DNA from: Acidovorax sp. 107
GTDB taxonomy: Bacteria; Pseudomonadota; Gammaproteobacteria; Burkholderiales; Burkholderiaceae_C
Direction of reading: 5' to 3'
Assembly: GCF_003058055.1 (NCBI RefSeq)
Contig: NZ_QBTZ01000001.1
Coordinates: forward strand, 3,304,001 to 3,368,000
DNA: 64,000 nucleotides
This document shows, piece by piece, positions 1-10,483 of the stretch (the first letter of the stretch is position 1; each line of letters opens with the position of its first letter). The notes beneath the pieces are model-generated. The model did not search any database, had not been told where the DNA came from, and was given only the letters and a program-made list of their open reading frames with translations. A program made the translations under genes and the position numbers.

Positions 1-657
1 GCGCGCGTGAACGAATGCCTGGCGCTGAACAAGCCCGCTGCCGAGCGCACGCCCGAGCAACAGCGCAAAGTCAAAACCATCGTGGATGTGATCCGCATCC
101 CGGCCAGCTCCATCCAGGGCCACATGAACTGGGCCACCTTCCACTTCCGCGACGTGGTGCAGCACCGCACGGGCGGCGCCAGTCCGTTTGGCAACCGGGG
201 TGTGCAGTACCGGGGCTCGCCCGACGATGCCGCCCTGAACGCCGCCGTGCTGCGCTACCGTGCCGACCCCGCTGCCGTGGCCCGCTTCGCGCAAGACACG
301 GACCTGACCGGCCGCATCCCCGTGCCCGTGCTCACCGTCAAGGGCGTGGACGACCCCACGGCCTTTGTCGAGCTGGACGCGGCCTTCCGGGCCACCATGG
401 CACAAGGCGGCAGCGCGGACCGCCTGGTGCAGACCTTCACCCAGCACAACACCCACAGCTACCTGAGCGACCCCACCTATCCCACGCTGATGACCGCGCT
501 GCTGCGCTGGGTGGACAAGGGCGATAAGCCCACGCCCGAGGGCATTGCGCGGCAGTGCGCTGGCATGGAGGCCCTGTTTGGCAAGGGCTGCGCCTTTCTG
601 CCCGGCTATGCACCGGCTGCGCTGAACACCCGCGTGGCCGACCGCGAACGGCCGTAG
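1..657 (+). CDS. Alpha/beta hydrolase family protein, C-terminal part (5' end outside window)
   Basis: The reading frame is open from the first base, so the gene begins upstream of the window and only the last 218 residues are visible. The part seen looks like the cap and C-terminal half of an alpha/beta hydrolase: a strand followed by VKGVDDP could carry the catalytic acid, and QHNTHSYLSD near residue 145 the catalytic histidine. The nucleophile region lies outside the window, so the substrate cannot be named. The gene converges on icd and shares a strong terminator with it. Confidence 0.6.
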   Translation, partial: ARVNECLALNKPAAERTPEQQRKVKTIVDVIRIPASSIQGHMNWATFHFRDVVQHRTGGASPFGNRGVQYRGSPDDAALNAAVLRYRADPAAVARFAQDTDLTGRIPVPVLTVKGVDDPTAFVELDAAFRATMAQGGSADRLVQTFTQHNTHSYLSDPTYPTLMTALLRWVDKGDKPTPEGIARQCAGMEALFGKGCAFLPGYAPAALNTRVADRERP

Positions 658-689
658 GTTGTTTTCTGTGGCGGTTCCCGCTGCCCCAT

Positions 690-722
690 AAAAAAAGGCC
701 CCGCAGAGCGGGGCCTTTTTTT
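690..722. terminator. Bidirectional rho-independent terminator
   Basis: A perfect 8-bp stem (GGCCCCGC at 697-704, GCGGGGCC at 708-715) with a 3-base loop is flanked by seven A on the left and seven T on the right. It can end transcription of the hydrolase on the plus strand and of icd on the minus strand. Confidence 0.93.
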
Positions 723-763
723 ATGCTGCTGCGACGCAGGGCCGCAGCAGCGGGGGGCCTGCA

Positions 764-3001
764 TCAGACCGCCACGGCCTTGAGGGCTTCGTTCAGCGTC
801 TTGCTGGGGCGCATCACGGCGTCCAGCTTGGCCACGTCGGGCAGGTAGTAGCCACCGATGTCGGCGGGCGCGCCCTGCACGGCGGCCAGCTCGGCAACGA
901 TGGTCTGCTCGTTGTCGGCTAGTTGCTTGGCCAGTGGAGCGAACAGTTTGGCCAGTTCGGCGTCGGCCGTCTGTGCGGCCAGCTCTTGCGCCCAGTACAG
1001 GGCCAGGTAGAACTGGCTGCCACGGTTGTCCAACTGGCCGGTCTTGGGCGAGGGGTTCTTGTTGTTGTCCAGCAGCTTGCCCGTGGCGGCGTCCAGCGTC
1101 TGGGCCAACACCTTGGCCTTGCCGTTGCCGGTCTTCAGGCCCAGGTCTTCCAGCGACACGGCCAGCGCCAGGAACTCACCCAGCGAATCCCAGCGCAGGT
1201 GGTTTTCTTCCACCAGCTGCTGCACGTGCTTGGGGGCCGAGCCGCCCGCCCCGGTTTCGTACATGCCGCCACCGGCCATCAGGGGCACGATGGACAGCAT
1301 CTTGGCCGAGGTGCCCAGTTCCATGATGGGGAACAGGTCGGTCAGGTAGTCGCGCAGGATGTTGCCGGTGGCGCTGATGGTGTCCAGGCCGCGGATCACG
1401 CGTTCCAGCGTGTAGCGCATCGCACGCACCTGGCTCATGATCTGGATGTCCAGGCCGGTGGTGTTGTGCTCGTGCAGGTACATCTTGACCTTGGTGATCA
1501 GCTGCGCTTCGTGCGGACGGTACGAGTCGAGCCAGAACACCACAGGCATGCCGGAGTTGCGGGCGCGGTTCACGGCCAGCTTGACCCAGTCGCGGATCGC
1601 GGCGTCCTTGACCTGGCACATGCGCCAGATGTCGCCTTGCTCCACGTTCTGGCTCAGCAGCACTTCGCCCGTGGCCAGGTCGGTGATGTTGGCCACGCCG
1701 TCTTCAGGGATTTCGAAGGTCTTGTCGTGCGAGCCGTACTCTTCGGCCTGCTGCGCCATCAGGCCCACGTTGGGCACGGTGCCCATGGTCTTGGGGTCGA
1801 ACGCGCCGTGCCATTTGCAGAAGTTGATGATCTCCTGGTAGATGCGGGCGAAGGTCGATTCGGGCATCACGGCCTTCACGTCCTTCAGGCGGCCGTTGGC
1901 GTCCCACATCTTGCCGCCGTTGCGGATCATGGCGGGCATGGAGGCGTCCACGATGATGTCGTTGGGCGAGTGGAAGTTGGTGATGCCCTTGGCCGAGTCC
2001 ACCATGGCCAGCTCGGGGCGGTGCTCGTGGCAGGCGTGCAGGTCGCGCTTGATCTCGTCGCGCTGGCTTTGCGGCAGGGTTTCGATCTTGGTGTACAGGT
2101 CCACCATGCCGTTGTTCACGTTCACGCCCAGTTCTTCAAAGGTCTTGGCGTGTTTGGCGAACGCGTCCTTGTAGAAGATGCGCACGCAGTGGCCGAACAC
2201 GATGGGGTGGGACACCTTCATCATCGTGGCCTTCACGTGCAGCGAGAACATCACGCCCGTCTTGCGCGCGTCTTCGATTTCCTTCTCGTAGAACTCCAGC
2301 AGCGCCTTCTTGCTCATGAACATGCTGTCGATCACTTCGCGGTCGAGCAGGCTGACCTTGGGCTTCAAGACGATGGCCTTGCCGCTCTTGGTGATCAGCT
2401 CCATCTTCACGTCACGGGCGCGGTCCAGCGTGATGGACTTTTCGCCGTGGTAGAAGTCGCCGGCGTGCATGTGCGACACATGCGAGCGCGAAGCCTGGCT
2501 CCACTCGGCCATGCTGTGCGGGTTCTTGCGCGCGTATTCCTTCACGGCCTTGGGCGCGCGGCGGTCGGAGTTGCCTTCGCGCAGCACGGGGTTCACGGCC
2601 GAGCCAGTGCACTTGCTGTAGCGGGCTTTGAGTTCCTTTTCCTTGTCGTCCTTGGGCTGGTCCGGGTAGTCGGGCAGCGCGTAGCCCTTGGCCTGCAGTT
2701 CGGCGATGGCCGCCTTGAGCTGCGAAACGGATGCGGAGATGTTGGGCAGCTTGATGATGTTGGCATCGGGCTGCAGCGTCTTCTTGCCCAGGTCGGCCAG
2801 GTTGTTGGGCACGCGCTGTTCTTCGGTCAGGTAGTCGGAGAACTCACCCAGGATGCGTGCTGCCACCGAGATGTCGCTCTCCAGCACGTTGATGCCTGCC
2901 GGTGCCGCAAACGTGCGAATGATGGGCAGGAAGGAAGCCGTGGCCAGACGGGGTGCCTCGTCGGTCAGGGTGTAGATGATGGAAGGTTGCTGGGTCGTCA
3001 T
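764..3001 (-). CDS. icd: NADP-dependent isocitrate dehydrogenase, monomeric type
   Basis: This enzyme oxidatively decarboxylates isocitrate to 2-oxoglutarate with NADP in the TCA cycle. The 745-residue length and overall sequence fit the monomeric class (about 740 residues), not the 400-residue dimeric class. The substrate-binding segment [15 protein letters not shown] at residues 134-148 carries the Ser, Asn and two Arg expected from the Azotobacter enzyme. I chose the ATG at 3001; an in-frame GTG lies four codons upstream at 3013 and neither has a strong Shine-Dalgarno sequence. The gene stands alone, divergent from nothing, and ends at the shared terminator. Confidence 0.95.
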   Translation of the reverse strand: MTTQQPSIIYTLTDEAPRLATASFLPIIRTFAAPAGINVLESDISVAARILGEFSDYLTEEQRVPNNLADLGKKTLQPDANIIKLPNISASVSQLKAAIAELQAKGYALPDYPDQPKDDKEKELKARYSKCTGSAVNPVLREGNSDRRAPKAVKEYARKNPHSMAEWSQASRSHVSHMHAGDFYHGEKSITLDRARDVKMELITKSGKAIVLKPKVSLLDREVIDSMFMSKKALLEFYEKEIEDARKTGVMFSLHVKATMMKVSHPIVFGHCVRIFYKDAFAKHAKTFEELGVNVNNGMVDLYTKIETLPQSQRDEIKRDLHACHEHRPELAMVDSAKGITNFHSPNDIIVDASMPAMIRNGGKMWDANGRLKDVKAVMPESTFARIYQEIINFCKWHGAFDPKTMGTVPNVGLMAQQAEEYGSHDKTFEIPEDGVANITDLATGEVLLSQNVEQGDIWRMCQVKDAAIRDWVKLAVNRARNSGMPVVFWLDSYRPHEAQLITKVKMYLHEHNTTGLDIQIMSQVRAMRYTLERVIRGLDTISATGNILRDYLTDLFPIMELGTSAKMLSIVPLMAGGGMYETGAGGSAPKHVQQLVEENHLRWDSLGEFLALAVSLEDLGLKTGNGKAKVLAQTLDAATGKLLDNNKNPSPKTGQLDNRGSQFYLALYWAQELAAQTADAELAKLFAPLAKQLADNEQTIVAELAAVQGAPADIGGYYLPDVAKLDAVMRPSKTLNEALKAVAV

Positions 3002-3242
3002 GGCTTGTCTCACGAAACAGAGTAGGTAGATGCCCCCGGCTGCGTCGCAGCGGGGCCAAACGCGGATGCTCTCTGATTCTCCTTGCTCGGGGCTGTCACA
3101 GCCCGCTGTTTTTGCAATCGAATCTCACAATGCAAAATTATCATAAGCCCAGGGCACTTTTTTTCACCAAATAGGCGGTAATCACCCTGCGGCCCCCTGC
3201 AGTTTGATCGTCTTGGCGCCCGCGCGCCACCCCCTGCAGACC

Positions 3243-3980
3243 CTACGAAAAAGTCCCTGGAACAGCCACCACCCGGCCAGGCAGCACCGCAAACTGCGCC
3301 CAGTGCGCAGGCAGGGTGTCGGGCGCCGTGCCGGTGAAGGCCCCGAAGGCGGGCAGGACCAACTGCCCGTTGCCCCAGCCAAAGCAGGGCGTCCGCAGCG
3401 CATCGCGTGCCGGGCCGCGCAGCCGCAGCGTGGGGTGCAGGTGCCCGGCAATCACCGTGTGGCCCGCCACCGCCTGCGGGTGGTGGCAGGCCAGCACCGG
3501 CGCCTCGGCGCAGGGCAACCAGGGCTCGTTGACCAGCGCCACCGCCAGCGCCGCCGGTGGGTCGCCTGCATGCAGGTCGTGGTTGCCGCGCACCAGGGTC
3601 ATCGCCACATGCGCATGGCGCTGGCGCCAGGGCAGCAACTGCTGCCACAGCGCATCGGCCGCGCCGCTGCGCGCGTGCAGAAAGTCCCCCAAGAACACCA
3701 GGTGGTCGGCACCAGTGGCAGCCAGCACCGCATCCAGCCGCTCTAGGTTGTCGGCCGTGGTGCCATGGGGCACCGGCTGCCCCGCGCGGCGGAAGGTGGC
3801 CGCCTTGCCGAAATGCACATCCGCCACCAGCACCATGCGTGTGGCGGGCCACCACAGCGCGCGCTGGGGCAGCAGCTGGAGGGCGGTGCCGCAGGGGAGG
3901 GTGATGGCGTGGGAACCCATGGGGAGCGCAGGGACGGCCTGCGTCTCGGGGGCGGATGTGTGAAAGGGAAGCGTGGTCAT
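3243..3980 (-). CDS. pdeM: Ligase-associated DNA damage response endonuclease/phosphoesterase PdeM
   Basis: The 245-residue protein is a calcineurin-like metallophosphoesterase: DVHFGK at 54-59, then GDFLHAR, RGNHD and GHLHP supply the metal ligands in the usual order. Small phosphoesterases of this kind sit next to an ATP-dependent ligase, an Lhr-type helicase and a SNM1-like nuclease in many proteobacteria, and this is the last gene of that set here. It begins 5 nt after the helicase stop, so it is almost certainly co-transcribed. The ATG at 3980 lacks an obvious Shine-Dalgarno sequence; a second Met at residue 21 is possible. Its natural substrate is not settled. Confidence 0.9.
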   Translation of the reverse strand: MTTLPFHTSAPETQAVPALPMGSHAITLPCGTALQLLPQRALWWPATRMVLVADVHFGKAATFRRAGQPVPHGTTADNLERLDAVLAATGADHLVFLGDFLHARSGAADALWQQLLPWRQRHAHVAMTLVRGNHDLHAGDPPAALAVALVNEPWLPCAEAPVLACHHPQAVAGHTVIAGHLHPTLRLRGPARDALRTPCFGWGNGQLVLPAFGAFTGTAPDTLPAHWAQFAVLPGRVVAVPGTFS

Positions 3981-3985
3981 CGTGC

Positions 3986-6709
3986 TCAGAATCCGTGGCG
4001 TCTGCGGGCGCGGCGCGGGGCGTCCCCAGCCGCAGCCTGGCGCGCGCGAGGTGTGCGGGGCCCAGAGCTTTCGGGCAGGTCCCACACGATGTCCGTGGGC
4101 TGCGCGGCATGCTGCGCAAGGTGCGTGCCCGTGGTGGCGTCGGCCGCTTGCTCCAGCGCCTGCACCATGCGCGCCAGCCGGTCGGCCAGGGTCTCGGTGC
4201 TCAGGCGTTCGCGAAAGCGCTCCACCATCAGCGCCAGGGCGAATGGGGTGGGGCGCTCCAGCGCGTGGATGGACAGGGTCTGCGCCTGCATGCCGCGCAG
4301 CGTGCGCGCCAGGCGCTCCATGTCCAGTTCGTTCGTTAGCAGCTCAGCGCGTGCCTGGGCCAGCAGCAGGTTGTCGGGGTCGTACTGGGCAAACACGTCG
4401 TAGTACAGCGACGACGACGCCTGCAACTGGCGGCTGCTGCGCTGCTCGCCGGGGTGGCTTTGAAAGATGAGCCCCGCAATGCGCGCGATCTCGCGGAAGC
4501 GCCTGCGCGCCATCTCGGTGGCGTTCAGGCTGGCCAGCACTTCGTCTTCGAGCCCGCTGCCGATGGTGGTGTGCGTGCCTTCGCCAATCAGGCGCGGCAG
4601 CAGCGTGGCCCAGTCCACGGGCTTGGCCGACAGCAGCTCCAGCCCGTAGTCGTTGATTGCGATGGAGAAGGTGTTGGGCACTTGTTTCGACGCGCGCCAG
4701 CCCAGCAGGCCGGCCAGGCCCAGGTGCACCAGGCGGCCAGCCAGCGGGTACAGGTACAGGTGCCAGCCCTCGCGGGTGTGCAGGGTCTCGGTCACCAGGC
4801 GGCTGGGTGTGGGCAGGGCCGACCAGGCCTGCTGCAGCTCCAGCAGCGGCTGGGCGCAGCGCATCTCGGGCGTGGAGAACTCGCCGCGCTCGGCCTGCGC
4901 CAGCTGCTCCAGCATCGCATCGGCCAGCGTGTTCGACAGCGGCATGCGCCCGCCGCTCCAGCGCGGCAGGGCGGCGCTGCCCTTGGGGGCGATGCGCACA
5001 TAGGCCGTCATCTGCTGGGTGCGCACCAGCTCCAGCAGCCGGCCTGCAAACATGAACACATCGCCCTTGCGTAGCCGGGCGATAAAGCTCTCTTCCACCG
5101 ACCCTAGTCGCCCGCCGCTCACAAACTGCACCTGCATGGCGGCGTCGCTCACGATGGTGCCGATGTTGCTGCGGTGGCGACGCGCCAGGCGGGCATCGGG
5201 CACGCGCCAGATACCTTCGTCGTCGGGCACCACGCGGTGAAAGTCCGGGTAGGTGGCCAGCGATGCGCCACCCTGGCGCACGAACTGCAGTGCCCACTGC
5301 CAGTCGTTGTCGGCCAAGGCCGCGTAGGCCGGGGCGCGGCGCACTTCGGCCAGCAGTGCATCGGGCACAAAGCCGCCGCCCAGCGCCACCGTGACCAGGT
5401 GCTGTACCAGCACATCCAGCGGCGCACGTGGCGTGTGCCGGTCTTCAATGCGGCCCTGTGCCAGCGCATGGCGCGCGGCGGCAGCTTCCACCAGCTCCAG
5501 GCTGTGCGTGGGCACCAGTGTGATGCTGGAGCTGCGCCCCGGCGCATGGCCCGAGCGGCCCGCGCGCTGCACCAGCCGCGCCACGCCCTTGGCCGAGCCG
5601 ATCTGCAGCACCTGTTCCACGGGCAAAAAGTCCACGCCCAGGTCCAGGCTGGACGTACAGACCACTGCCTTGAGCTGCCCGGCCTTGAGGCCTTGCTCCA
5701 CCCAGTCGCGTACCTCATGCCCCAGCGACCCGTGGTGTAGCGCAATGGCGCCGGCCCAGTCGGGCCGCGCCTCCAGCAGCGCCTGGTACCAGCGCTCGGC
5801 TTGCGACCGGGTGTTGGTGAACACCAGGGTGGACGCCGCCGCTTCGATCGACTGCACCACCTGCGGCAGCAGGCTCAGCCCCATGTGGCCCGCCCAGGCA
5901 AAGCGGTCGGCCCGCGCGGGCAGCATCACCTGCACCTCCAGCTGCTTGTCGATGCGGCCCTGCACCAGCGTGGCGGGCGGTGGTTGCGGCGCGCCGGGCG
6001 CGCTGGGCGCAGGTTGGGGCAGCAAGGTGTGCAGGGCCTCCTCCAGGTTGCCCAGCGTGGCCGACATGCCCCACACCTGCAGCGCAGGGTTCCAGCCGGA
6101 CAGGCGCGCCAGCGCCAGTTGCACCTGCACGCCGCGCTTGTTGCCCACCAGCTCGTGCCACTCGTCCACCACCACTAGGCGCACGCTGGCCAGGCGTTCG
6201 CGCGCATCGGCACGGGCCAGCAGCAGCGAGACGCTTTCGGGCGTGGTCACCAGCAGCGTGGGCAGGCGGCGGTCTTGCGCTGCGCGCTCGCCGCTGGGGG
6301 TGTCGCCGGTGCGCAGGCCGCTGGTCCAGGTGGGGGCCAGGTCGGGCAGTGGCGCCTGCAGCGCGCGCAGCGAATCGGCAGCCAATGCGCGCATGGGCGT
6401 GATCCACAGCACGGTGAGGGGTGGTGCCGCAGCGCGGCGCGTGCGCAGGGCGGTGCGGGCGTTGTGGGCTTCTTCAGGCTCCGGTGCGGCATCGGCCCGC
6501 GCCAGGTGCTGCAGCGCGCCCAGCCACACCGCATAGGTCTTGCCCGCGCCCGTGGTGGCGTGCAGCAGGCCCGAGCGGCCCTCGCCCATCGCGCGCCACA
6601 CGTCGTGCTGAAAGCCAAAGGGCTGCCAGCCGCGCGCGGCCATCCAGTCGGCTGCGGCACTCGGTGCCACCGGGGGCAGGGCCTTGCGCGGGCGGCGGGT
6701 GGTGCTCAT
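3986..6709 (-). CDS. Ligase-associated DEXH-box helicase (Lhr family)
   Basis: This 907-residue SF2 helicase shows motif I TTGAGKT at 52-58, motif II DEWH at 182-185, motif III SATL and motif [14 protein letters not shown], followed by the winged-helix/Lhr core region. Lhr-core enzymes translocate 3' to 5' on single-stranded DNA and unwind duplexes or hybrids. The start codon overlaps the ligase stop as ATGA, implying translational coupling, and the gene is followed closely by pdeM. Context places it in the ligase-associated repair module. The actual lesion it acts on is not shown by sequence. Confidence 0.92.
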   Translation of the reverse strand: MSTTRRPRKALPPVAPSAAADWMAARGWQPFGFQHDVWRAMGEGRSGLLHATTGAGKTYAVWLGALQHLARADAAPEPEEAHNARTALRTRRAAAPPLTVLWITPMRALAADSLRALQAPLPDLAPTWTSGLRTGDTPSGERAAQDRRLPTLLVTTPESVSLLLARADARERLASVRLVVVDEWHELVGNKRGVQVQLALARLSGWNPALQVWGMSATLGNLEEALHTLLPQPAPSAPGAPQPPPATLVQGRIDKQLEVQVMLPARADRFAWAGHMGLSLLPQVVQSIEAAASTLVFTNTRSQAERWYQALLEARPDWAGAIALHHGSLGHEVRDWVEQGLKAGQLKAVVCTSSLDLGVDFLPVEQVLQIGSAKGVARLVQRAGRSGHAPGRSSSITLVPTHSLELVEAAAARHALAQGRIEDRHTPRAPLDVLVQHLVTVALGGGFVPDALLAEVRRAPAYAALADNDWQWALQFVRQGGASLATYPDFHRVVPDDEGIWRVPDARLARRHRSNIGTIVSDAAMQVQFVSGGRLGSVEESFIARLRKGDVFMFAGRLLELVRTQQMTAYVRIAPKGSAALPRWSGGRMPLSNTLADAMLEQLAQAERGEFSTPEMRCAQPLLELQQAWSALPTPSRLVTETLHTREGWHLYLYPLAGRLVHLGLAGLLGWRASKQVPNTFSIAINDYGLELLSAKPVDWATLLPRLIGEGTHTTIGSGLEDEVLASLNATEMARRRFREIARIAGLIFQSHPGEQRSSRQLQASSSLYYDVFAQYDPDNLLLAQARAELLTNELDMERLARTLRGMQAQTLSIHALERPTPFALALMVERFRERLSTETLADRLARMVQALEQAADATTGTHLAQHAAQPTDIVWDLPESSGPRTPRARQAAAGDAPRRARRRHGF

Positions 6710-8403
6710 GCCGCAACGCCCTGCCCTGGCAGCAGTGCCATCAGCGTTTGCAAGGTATCGGCCTCGGCCACGGGCTTGTCTTGCCGCCAGCGCAGCATGC
6801 GCGGAAAGCGCACGGCAAGGCCGCTCTTGTGGCGCGGGCTGCGCGCAATGCCCTCGAAGCCCAGCTCAAACACCAGCGTCGCGTCCACGCTGCGCACCGG
6901 CCCAAAGCTCTCGCGCGTGGTCTTGCGGACGATAGCGTCCACCTGCGCAATCTCGGCATCGGTCAGGCCCGAATAGGCCTTGGCAAACGGCACCAGCTGG
7001 CGCTCCGGGTCGTCCTGCGGCCCGGTCCACACGGCAAAGGTGTAGTCGGTGTACAGGCTGGCACGGCGGCCGTGGCCGCGCTGGGCGTAGATGAGCACCG
7101 CGTCCACGCTCATGGGGTCGATCTTCCACTTCCACCACACGCCCACATCCTTGGTGCGGCCCACGCCGTACTGCGCGCTGCGGTGCTTGAGCATGAAGCC
7201 CTCCGTGCCCGTACTGCGTGCAGCCTCGCGCTGTCGTGCGAGGTCTTGCCAGCCGTCGCCATGCAGCAGTGCGCTCAGGCGCAGGGCCTTATGGGGTGGG
7301 GGGGCGATGGCGGTGTCATCAGGCGGCTGCAGCGTGGTCTCCAGCAGCGCGCGGCGGGCTTGTTGCGGCTCTTGGCGCAGGTCTTGCCCGGCGTGTTCGA
7401 GCAGGTCGTAGGCCACCAGCACCACGGGCAGCTCGCGCAGCAGCTTGGGGGTCAGGCTCTTGCGGCCCAGGCGCTTTTGCAGGTCGGCAAAGGGGCGGGG
7501 CTGGGGCTCATCGGGCAGCCAGACCAGGATCTCGCCATCGACCACCGTGCCATCGGGCAGGGCCGCCAGGGCGGCCTCGGCCAGTTCGGGAAAGCGGTCG
7601 GTCACCAGTTCCTCGCCGCGCGACCAGACCCAGACTGCGCCTGCGCGCCGCACGATCTGCGCGCGGATGCCGTCCCACTTCCATTCCACCAGCCAGTCGC
7701 CGGGCGTGCCCAGCAGTGCGGGCATGTCGGCCACAGGCTGGTTGAACGGGTGGGCCAGAAAGAAGGGGTAGGGCTGGCCTGCATCGGCGGCATCCTGCGT
7801 ATTGGCATCGTCGTCCACCGGCGCGATCAGTGCCTGGTAGTCGCTGGCCTGCGGCTGCCTGCCGATCTGCGTGTAGCCCATCAGCCGATGGGCGATGCGC
7901 TTGGGGTCCAGCGCACTCACCGTGGCCAGCGCCTGCGTCACCTGCAGGCGCGACACCCCCACGCGGAAGTTGCCGGTGATGAGCTTGAAGTACACAAAGC
8001 GCTGCTCAGATGCCAGCATGTCCCATTGCGTGCGCAGACGGGTATCGACCTCATCGGGCGGCAGGGTGCGCAGGGGCAGCAGCTGGGCCATCCATTCGGC
8101 CAGTGTCAGTTCGGTGGGCTGGGTGGGCAGCGGCAGCAGCAGCGCCAGCGTTTCGGCCAGGTCGCCCACGGCCTGGTAGCTTTCCTCGAACAGCCACTCG
8201 GGCAGGCCCGCAGCCTCTTGAGCCAGCACCTTGAGGCGCTTGGTGGGCACTATCTGGCGGGGTTTGCCGCCTGCGAGAAAGTACGTGGCCCAGGCTGCAT
8301 CGGCGGGCGGTGCCACGCGCAGGTAAGCCACCAGTGCCGCGAGTTTGGCCGACTGTGCGGTGGTGGCGTCGAGCGCCTGGAACAGCTGGGCAAAGGCCTT
8401 CAT
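6706..8403 (-). CDS. ATP-dependent DNA ligase (ligase-associated repair module)
   Basis: The 565-residue protein is an ATP-dependent DNA ligase in a bacterium whose replicative ligase would be NAD-dependent. The adenylation motif EWKWDG places the nucleophilic lysine at residue 242, and DGEILVW and the KWKIDP motif follow at the expected spacing. An N-terminal alpha-helical DNA-binding domain of about 220 residues precedes the nucleotidyltransferase domain and an OB fold ends the protein. It overlaps both neighbours by ATGA, with the exonuclease upstream and the helicase downstream. It is expected to seal nicks after processing by its partners. Confidence 0.94.
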   Translation of the reverse strand: MKAFAQLFQALDATTAQSAKLAALVAYLRVAPPADAAWATYFLAGGKPRQIVPTKRLKVLAQEAAGLPEWLFEESYQAVGDLAETLALLLPLPTQPTELTLAEWMAQLLPLRTLPPDEVDTRLRTQWDMLASEQRFVYFKLITGNFRVGVSRLQVTQALATVSALDPKRIAHRLMGYTQIGRQPQASDYQALIAPVDDDANTQDAADAGQPYPFFLAHPFNQPVADMPALLGTPGDWLVEWKWDGIRAQIVRRAGAVWVWSRGEELVTDRFPELAEAALAALPDGTVVDGEILVWLPDEPQPRPFADLQKRLGRKSLTPKLLRELPVVLVAYDLLEHAGQDLRQEPQQARRALLETTLQPPDDTAIAPPPHKALRLSALLHGDGWQDLARQREAARSTGTEGFMLKHRSAQYGVGRTKDVGVWWKWKIDPMSVDAVLIYAQRGHGRRASLYTDYTFAVWTGPQDDPERQLVPFAKAYSGLTDAEIAQVDAIVRKTTRESFGPVRSVDATLVFELGFEGIARSPRHKSGLAVRFPRMLRWRQDKPVAEADTLQTLMALLPGQGVAA

Positions 8404-9464
8404 GCGGCTGCCTCGGGTGTAGGTGTGCTGCCTGGCACCTCAGGCGCCGCCCCTGCATCGTCCTCGTTGTCATCGGCGCCGTATTCGGTGGCGAACACCT
8501 GGGCGTCCAGCCCTTGCTCGCACAGCCAGCGCACCATCACGGCCGTGCTGCCATGCGTCACGATGATGCGCTCCGCGCCCGTGGCGCCAATGGCTTTCTG
8601 CAGGCTCGGCCAGTCGGCGTGGTCGCTCATCACAAAGCCCCGGTCTACGCCCCGGCGTCGGCGTGCGCCGCGCACCAGCATCCAGCCGCTGGCAAACGCG
8701 TCGGAGTGTTCGCCAAACCGGCTGAGCCACGGTGTGCCCGCTGCCGAGGGCGGGGCCAGCACCAGTGCGCGTTTCAGGTCCGCCTTGGTCAGGCCTGGGT
8801 CCGTCACACGCAGCGTAGGTGGTAGGTCTACACCGGCCGCGCGATACACGGCATTGAGCGGCTCCACCGCGCCATGCACCACGATGGGCCCGATGCTGGC
8901 ATCCACGCCATGCAGCAGCCGCTGCGCCTTGCCGAAGGCATACGCATACAGCACGCTGGCCTTGCCCGCCGCAGCGTTGGCCGTCCACCAGGCATTGATG
9001 TCGGCAAACAGCACGGGCTGCGAGGGCCAGCGGTAGATGGGCAGGCCAAAGGTGGATTCGGTGATGAAGGTGTGGCAGCGCATCGGCTCGAACGGTGGGC
9101 AGGTGCCATCGTCTTCGAGCTTGTAGTCGCCCGAGGCCACCCATACTTGGCCGCCGTGTTCGACGCGCACCTGGGCCGAGCCCAGCACATGGCCCGCTGG
9201 GTGCAGCGAAACGCGCACGCCATGGTGGTCGATGACCTTGCCGTAGGCCAGTGTCTGTAGTGCGATGTCCGCCCCCAGCCGGTTGCGCAGCGTGCCCGCG
9301 CTGTCCTCGTGTGCCAGGTAGTGGGCCGAGCCCATGCGTGCGTGGTCTGAATGGGCGTGTGTGATCACGGCCCGCTCCACCGGCCGCCAGGGGTCGATGT
9401 AGAAGTCGCCATGCGGGCAGTACAGGCCTTCGGGGCGGTGGACGATCAAGTCATTGCGGAGCAT
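8400..9464 (-). CDS. Ligase-associated DNA exonuclease (metallo-beta-lactamase/SNM1-like)
   Basis: The 354-residue protein has the metallo-beta-lactamase metal motif HAHSDH at 36-41 and the beta-CASP style layout of the ligase-associated exonucleases. I chose the ATG at 9464 because MLRNDLIV is where family similarity begins; the frame stays open upstream but that part is low-complexity. It is the first gene of a four-gene minus-strand operon and its stop overlaps the ligase start. It probably trims DNA ends before sealing. The C-terminal 30 residues are acidic and proline-rich and look like a tail. Confidence 0.9.
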   Translation of the reverse strand: MLRNDLIVHRPEGLYCPHGDFYIDPWRPVERAVITHAHSDHARMGSAHYLAHEDSAGTLRNRLGADIALQTLAYGKVIDHHGVRVSLHPAGHVLGSAQVRVEHGGQVWVASGDYKLEDDGTCPPFEPMRCHTFITESTFGLPIYRWPSQPVLFADINAWWTANAAAGKASVLYAYAFGKAQRLLHGVDASIGPIVVHGAVEPLNAVYRAAGVDLPPTLRVTDPGLTKADLKRALVLAPPSAAGTPWLSRFGEHSDAFASGWMLVRGARRRRGVDRGFVMSDHADWPSLQKAIGATGAERIIVTHGSTAVMVRWLCEQGLDAQVFATEYGADDNEDDAGAAPEVPGSTPTPEAAA

Positions 9465-9778
9465 GCGTGTGGCATCGTAGGCGGCAAGGCAAAGTCGGTG
9501 GGGCCGCCCGGGTTTGCGCGGCGGGGTGTTGCAGGCCTTTTGGGCATTCAATCTGCTGCATGCGCCGGTGTTATATGCCTTGTTCGCTATCAATAATGAA
9601 GCGTTTGGTCTGCGGGGTCGTCCCGCTGCCGGAGCATGCCCTCCATCATCCCGTTGTGGATTGGGCCGTCTGCAGGACTGCGCCGCGTTCTGCGTACCGG
9701 CGCCTGTCTTTACTGCAAAACACCACGCCCGTAGGATGGCGTCGCCTGCGGCGCTGGCCCGCAGCCGGGGATTCATCC
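9465..9778. other. Divergent intergenic region upstream of the repair operon
   Basis: These 314 bases separate the start of the repair operon (minus) from the BON-domain gene (plus) and must hold both promoters. The only structure I see is an AT-rich island at 9562-9602 related to the dispersed repeat described elsewhere. I found no LexA-like CTGT...ACAG palindrome, so SOS control is not supported by eye. Confidence 0.5.
9562..9602 (-). repeat. AT-rich dispersed island, copy 1
   Basis: Read on the minus strand it contains GCTTCATTATTGATAGC and then ACACCGGCGC. This matches the layout of the island inside the acetoacetyl-CoA synthetase gene (GCT...GATAGC...ACTGGCGC). It is the least certain member of the family. 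Confidence 0.4.
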
Positions 9779-10318
9779 ATGCGCTTGTATCCGTCGTATC
9801 GGTCGCTTTGTGCCCTGCTGGGCGGCTCGGCCATGGCCCTGTGCGCTGCAGGGGGAGCCGCCCAGGCTTCTGCCGACGGCCCCCCGCGCACCAACGCCTT
9901 CAACGACCCTTTCGTCCAAGTCACCAGCGCCATCCCGCAATGCCCCGTGCCTGAGGGCCCGCTGTACACCGAGGCCGAGGTGCGCGAGCTGGCGCATGTG
10001 CGTTCCCAACATGGCGGCAGTTGTCACCGCGTGGGGCGCTGTCGCCTGCCCAACTCCTACCTGTACGACGCCGAGATCATCCCGCGCGTGCAGCGCTACA
10101 TCCAGCAGGACGGCCGCTTTGACGACACCAGCGTGTGGGTGCTGGGCGAGCGGCGGCTGGTGACGCTCAAGGGTTGCGTGCAGTCGCAGGCGCAGTCCGA
10201 CGCGCTGGAGAAAGCCGTGTGGCTGGTGGACGATGTGATGGGGGTGATCAACCTGCTGCAGGTGGGGACGGATGCGGCGGCGGCGCGGTACCCGCTGGCT
10301 GCGCCGAAAAAGCCGTGA
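9779..10318 (+). CDS. BON-domain periplasmic protein
   Basis: The 179-residue product begins with a signal peptide (basic start, hydrophobic core, cleavage near QASA at about residue 32). The second half resembles a single BON domain: VQRYIQQDGRFDDTSVWV, a turn, then VTLKGCVQSQAQSDALEKA and DVMGVINLLQVG, the alternation typical of domains thought to bind phospholipid or stabilise the envelope. Three Cys residues in the mature part (CPVPEG, SCHRVGRC) could form a disulphide. The ATG at 9779 is the one that gives a complete signal peptide. It stands alone and divergent from the repair operon. Confidence 0.75.
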   Translation: MRLYPSYRSLCALLGGSAMALCAAGGAAQASADGPPRTNAFNDPFVQVTSAIPQCPVPEGPLYTEAEVRELAHVRSQHGGSCHRVGRCRLPNSYLYDAEIIPRVQRYIQQDGRFDDTSVWVLGERRLVTLKGCVQSQAQSDALEKAVWLVDDVMGVINLLQVGTDAAAARYPLAAPKKP

Positions 10319-10483
10319 CATGCACGGCCAGTTGGCGGCGCGTATCCCAGGCGCAGTGATTGCGCAACGGTCCTAGCGCCAGCGATGAATCACTGGCACC
10401 ACACCGCTTGCTAAGCGCTTGGGCTGGCGCGCGTCCTGCTGCATATTGCAGGTTCGTCACGCTTCATTGATGAGGGAGTTTCC

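Noticed and set aside
923..3025. A 700-codon open frame antisense to icd
   Set aside because: It mirrors the codon pattern of icd in a GC-rich gene, is rich in His, Gln, Gly and Val, has no recognisable motif and no ribosome-binding site.
6421..9036. An 871-codon open frame antisense to the ligase operon
   Set aside because: It overlaps three well-supported genes on the other strand, and its composition is that of a shadow frame.
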